A stretch of DNA of 8,045 nucleotides, taken from positions 1-8,045 of the forward strand of contig JACRAO010000107.1 of the NCBI GenBank assembly GCA_016213345.1. The letters run 5' to 3'. Below are positions 5,493-8,045 of this stretch, in pieces (positions within the stretch are counted from its first letter, which is position 1; the number at the start of each line of letters is the position of its first letter). The position numbers and the translations under genes were made by a program. The notes beneath the pieces were generated by a model. It saw nothing but the letters and a program-made list of their open reading frames with translations, had not been told where the DNA came from and ran no database searches. This stretch comes from Bdellovibrio sp. (GTDB lineage Bacteria > Bdellovibrionota > UBA1018).

Positions 5493-5946
5493 TACTGATA
5501 GGAGTATTTTCAGTTTGTTCTACTATAGGTAAAGTAAATACGCGTATTCTAACTTGTGCGGCAGATCCTGCCAAAAAGTAATCCTTGCGGTCAGGATTTT
5601 CTAAAAATAATTTAAAAGCATATCCAGCTATTACTTGTGCAGCTTCTGTTTCAGCTTTTTTATATTTTTCGACTCTTATTTTTGACTTAAGCCACTTTAC
5701 TGCATGTTCTTGAATCTCTGGCTTTACAAATGGCCGGCACAGAAGTTCTTCGATGTAATTGCCAAATTCTTCATCTTCTTTTTTTATTTGGTTTCTGACT
5801 AAGTAAACAACATCTAAAGGTTTTATTTCACCAGATAAGACTGCAGCTTCGAAAATAGCAATTTCGCGATCATCAGATAGAAACTCTATCAAAGAAGCCT
5901 TCTGTTCTGGATAACCAATAACGAGCGCAACAGTTCCGACTTTCAT
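5482..5946 (-). CDS. Uncharacterised 154-residue protein upstream of rnd
   Basis: I do not recognise this family. It begins MKVGTVALVIGYPEQKASLI and is then mostly alpha-helical and charged (SDDREIAIFEAAVLSGEI, then PLDVVYLVRNQIKKEDEEF, then EIQEHAVKWLKSKIRVEKY). A beta-like segment (QVRIRVFTLPIVEQ) comes near the C-terminus, followed by a short polar tail. There is no signal peptide or membrane segment, so it is probably cytoplasmic. Successive short helices joined by proline turns resemble a small helical-repeat (HEAT-like) fold, but that is only an impression. The ATG at 5946 is supported by AAGGA, 5 nt upstream. Its 3' end overlaps rnd by 11 nt, making it the first gene of the minus-strand run and a possible partner of RNA processing by position alone. 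Confidence 0.75.
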   Translation of the reverse strand: MKVGTVALVIGYPEQKASLIEFLSDDREIAIFEAAVLSGEIKPLDVVYLVRNQIKKEDEEFGNYIEELLCRPFVKPEIQEHAVKWLKSKIRVEKYKKAETEAAQVIAGYAFKLFLENPDRKDYFLAGSAAQVRIRVFTLPIVEQTENTPISNAA

Positions 5947-6050
5947 AAACTTCCTTACCTTGCGCCTAATGTTCTTTTCGGGTTATTAGTATTTTCGCTA
6001 AATGCATTTAACAATTTTATTGTTTGGTATATATGTTAGGATGTGAAGGC
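5947..6050. promoter_or_regulatory. Divergent promoter region between the rnd operon and the SDR gene
   Basis: A gap of about 100 bases separates two divergent genes. On the minus strand, TTGTTA (6019-6014 region) followed after 17 bp by TACTAA is a fair promoter for the 154-aa gene and the operon. On the plus strand an extended -10 (TGGTATATA, 6025-6033) lies just before the SDR start. A perfect inverted repeat AACAAT-TTT-ATTGTT (6010-6024) overlaps the minus-strand -35 and sits next to the plus-strand -10, where a bound regulator could affect both directions. The plus-strand start site would leave a very short leader. Confidence 0.4.
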
Positions 6051-6863
6051 ATGTATTCATTGAAAAATAAAGTAGTTTTCATCACTGGAGCGTCCTCAGG
6101 AATAGGAAAAGCACTGGCTAAAGAATTTACACTCTTAGGTGCTAACTTATTTTTATGCGCCAGGCGTATAGAACGCTTGGAAATATTAAAACAAGAGCTT
6201 TCAAGTTTTGGCAATAAAATCATTGTATTAGCTTGTGATATTACCAAAGAAGATGAACTAGATAATGTAGTAGCTCGTGCACTCACGGAAATGGGAAGTA
6301 TTGACATCGTGATTGCAAATGCTGGCTTTGGAGTTTCAGGCAATTTAGAAGACCTTAGCCTTAAAGATTATCGCTTTCAGTTTGAAACCAATGTTTTTGG
6401 TGTTCTTAGAACTATATATGCAACTTTAGAGGCACTCAGAAAAACAAAGGGCAGCCTTGTCTTAATAGGAAGTGTTGCTGGTTATGTAGGACTACCAGAA
6501 GCTTCGGCATATTCTATGAGCAAATTTTCTATTCATGCTCTAGCACAAGCTCTGTACCACGAACTGAGGCCATATGGAATTGCGGTAACCCAAATTAGTC
6601 CTGGCTTTGTAGAAAGTGAAATCAGACAAGTAGACAACGAAGGACGGCACCATGCCAATACAAAAGACCCCACACCACAATACATTGTTATGCCAGTGCA
6701 AAAGGCTGCTAGACAAATAGTAAAAGCCATTAAAAAGAAAAAAAGAGTTGCAGTTATTACTATACATGGAAAAATTGTAGTGTTTTTTCAAAGACATTTC
6801 CCGTGGCTGGTAGATTTTATGATTTCACTTTTTAGCATTAAAAACAGACCAGAACCAAAATAA
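6051..6863 (+). CDS. Short-chain dehydrogenase/reductase (classical SDR)
   Basis: A 270-residue NAD(P)-dependent oxidoreductase. The cofactor motif TGASSGIG is at 12-19, and ARR (37-39) after the second strand, with its basic residues, favours NADP(H). NAG is at 90-92, the structural Asn at 114, and the catalytic triad is Ser141, Tyr154 and Lys158 (Y-S-M-S-K). PG at 184-185 follows the sixth strand. The C-terminal 40 residues are basic and then hydrophobic (VVFFQRHFPWLVDFMISLF), like the DHRS7-type or membrane-associated SDRs that act on lipid or retinoid-like carbonyls. I chose ATG 6051 because AGGA lies 9 nt upstream; ATG 6033 and TTG 6024 lack a ribosome-binding site. It converges on an acyl-CoA synthetase gene with one base between stops. 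The substrate is unknown; a lipid aldehyde, ketone or alcohol is inferred. Confidence 0.88.
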   Translation: MYSLKNKVVFITGASSGIGKALAKEFTLLGANLFLCARRIERLEILKQELSSFGNKIIVLACDITKEDELDNVVARALTEMGSIDIVIANAGFGVSGNLEDLSLKDYRFQFETNVFGVLRTIYATLEALRKTKGSLVLIGSVAGYVGLPEASAYSMSKFSIHALAQALYHELRPYGIAVTQISPGFVESEIRQVDNEGRHHANTKDPTPQYIVMPVQKAARQIVKAIKKKKRVAVITIHGKIVVFFQRHFPWLVDFMISLFSIKNRPEPK

Positions 6864-6864
6864 T

Positions 6865-8045
6865 TTAAGAATACATATTATTAATCAGGTCCTGGTATCG
6901 TTTTTCTATAATATTACGTTTCATCTTAAGAGTTGGCGTCATTTCACCGTCAACAATAGAAAATTCCTTATTTAAAATTGTAAAACGCTTAATTTGCTCA
7001 TAACTTGCAAGTGACTCATTGATTTGATCAATGTATTTTTTTACAGAAGCAATAATTTCAGGATCTGATACCGTATTTCCATTCTTTACAGAATTTTTTT
7101 GTTTAAGCTCTTCTAAAACTGATTCGGTCAAAGTAATTAACGCCGAAAGATATTTTCTTCCATCTCCAACCATGCAAACTTGACTAATCATTTCAGCTTG
7201 TTTCAGCTTTTCCTCTATAGGCAGCGGAGCAATCATTTTGCCGCCAGAAGTTTTTAAAATCTCTTTTTTTCTCCCTAAAATTTGCACTAGACCACGCTCG
7301 TTTACTTTTGCCAGATCACCTGTGTGAAGCCAGCCATTTTCTAAAGTCTGTGCAGTAGCACTTGGATCCTTAAAATAACCCAAAAACACATGTCGTCCAC
7401 GGGTTAAAACTTCGCCATCCGCAGCGATTTTAAACTCTACTCCAGGCACTGTTTTTCCAACAGTTCCCGCAGACTCTACTCCACTTTCGGTCATACAAAT
7501 TACACCAGTTGACTCTGTTTGCCCAAAGTCTTCTAAAATGTCTAACCCTATACAACGAAACCATTTTGAGATATATCCGCCCAACGCAGCTGCTCCAGAA
7601 GCGAGTAACTCAACTTTCCCTAAACCTAAAGCATATCTAATTTTATTTAGAACCAAATAATCTGCAAGTTTGTACTGTAAAACACTAAAGATATTAGGAG
7701 CCTTACCAGAATATTTATCTGCCGCTACTTTCTCACCAACACTCAAAGCCCATTTTGCTAAATGTTTTTTAAGGCCTTTGCCAGTGCGAATTTTCTTTTG
7801 TACACCTTCCATCATTTTTTCCCATAACCTGGGCACACATAAAAGCAAAGTGGGTTGCACCTCCACTAACTCAGTAGCTACATTTTCAAACTTAGTGCAG
7901 TAATGAACTGTATAATGACGAGAAATCCCAACTCCAACATTTTGTAATTTTTCAGCCACATGACAGAGTGGCAAAAAAGAAAAGAGACTCCCTCGAGACA
8001 TGGGCAACTTCCAATACTTCGAAACGATATCAGAAGTATACATTA
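6865..8045 (-). CDS. Long-chain acyl-CoA synthetase (AMP-forming), C-terminal part, cut by the right window edge
   Basis: The last 393 or so codons of a protein usually near 600 residues (FadD15/ACSL-like branch). It activates fatty acids to acyl-AMP and then acyl-CoA, usually at the inner membrane. Visible adenylation motifs, counted from Met at 8043, are FSFLPLCHVAEK (21-32), DFGQTEST (172-179), GWLHTGDL (237-244) and GRKKEILKTSGGKMIAP (257-273). The C-terminal catalytic lysine region is PTLKMKRNII (370-379), and the swivelling C-terminal domain is complete. The N-terminal third, with the P-loop-like Thr/Ser/Gly-rich ATP motif, lies outside the window. The Met at 8043 is internal: the two bases before it cannot complete a stop codon, so the frame stays open. 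Relative to the family, Q replaces the more common loop residue before TE and C replaces S in LPLCH; neither is likely to inactivate it. Confidence 0.92.
   Translation of the reverse strand, partial: MYTSDIVSKYWKLPMSRGSLFSFLPLCHVAEKLQNVGVGISRHYTVHYCTKFENVATELVEVQPTLLLCVPRLWEKMMEGVQKKIRTGKGLKKHLAKWALSVGEKVAADKYSGKAPNIFSVLQYKLADYLVLNKIRYALGLGKVELLASGAAALGGYISKWFRCIGLDILEDFGQTESTGVICMTESGVESAGTVGKTVPGVEFKIAADGEVLTRGRHVFLGYFKDPSATAQTLENGWLHTGDLAKVNERGLVQILGRKKEILKTSGGKMIAPLPIEEKLKQAEMISQVCMVGDGRKYLSALITLTESVLEELKQKNSVKNGNTVSDPEIIASVKKYIDQINESLASYEQIKRFTILNKEFSIVDGEMTPTLKMKRNIIEKRYQDLINNMYS

Noticed and set aside
6024..6050. Earlier SDR starts at TTG 6024 and ATG 6033
   Set aside because: Neither has a Shine-Dalgarno, and they would add residues before the normal SDR N-terminus. 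ATG 6051 has AGGA at a suitable distance and gives the usual spacing to TGASSGIG.
1..8045. CRISPR array, insertion sequence, prophage, toxin-antitoxin or defence island
   Set aside because: No regularly spaced repeats, transposase, integrase, phage structural gene, toxin-antitoxin pair or defence gene could be found. The identified genes are metabolic, transport, RNA-processing and regulatory.

Overview
This is an AT-rich, gene-dense bacterial segment, probably from a Gram-negative bacterium. A CyaY-type frataxin, a class I glutaredoxin and an RNase D with HRDC-like C-terminal domains all point to Proteobacteria in the broad sense. The tRNA-Glu gene does not encode its CCA end, which argues against the commonest gammaproteobacterial pattern. 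A Bdellovibrio/Oligoflexia-like or host-associated lineage would fit, but this is inference and I cannot place the organism below that level.

Layout. (1) Positions 1-101 on the minus strand hold the first 34 codons of an exported protein that runs off the left edge. (2) Positions 102-504 have no conventional gene but are rich in signals: a strong minus-strand hairpin terminator (259-299), a very small ORF with its own Shine-Dalgarno just before it (313-357), an extended -10 element (401-409), and a perfect 11-bp inverted repeat (441-466). (3) A TetR/AcrR-type regulator follows on the plus strand (505-1107). (4) From 5946 down to 1187 the minus strand carries a tightly packed run: an unknown 154-aa protein, RNase D, an organophosphate-antiporter-like MFS transporter, frataxin CyaY, glutaredoxin, a ketopantoate-reductase-family protein and tRNA-Glu(UUC). 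Several junctions overlap by 4 or 11 nt, so most or all of it is probably one transcript. (5) A short-chain dehydrogenase (plus strand, 6051-6863) diverges from that run. (6) The C-terminal two thirds of a long-chain acyl-CoA synthetase (minus strand, from 6865) converge on the dehydrogenase with one base between the stop codons and run off the right edge.

How the genes may work together. CyaY and glutaredoxin are translationally coupled and both belong to iron-sulfur/thiol homeostasis. The PanE-like reductase is coupled to them and would feed pantothenate/CoA synthesis. The acyl-CoA synthetase consumes CoA, and the neighbouring SDR could act on lipid carbonyls, but that pairing is inferred only from position. 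RNase D, a tRNA 3'-maturation exonuclease, and a tRNA gene appear to share a transcript.

No CRISPR array, insertion sequence, phage gene or recognisable defence island is visible. The least explained part is the signal-dense interval 260-504.
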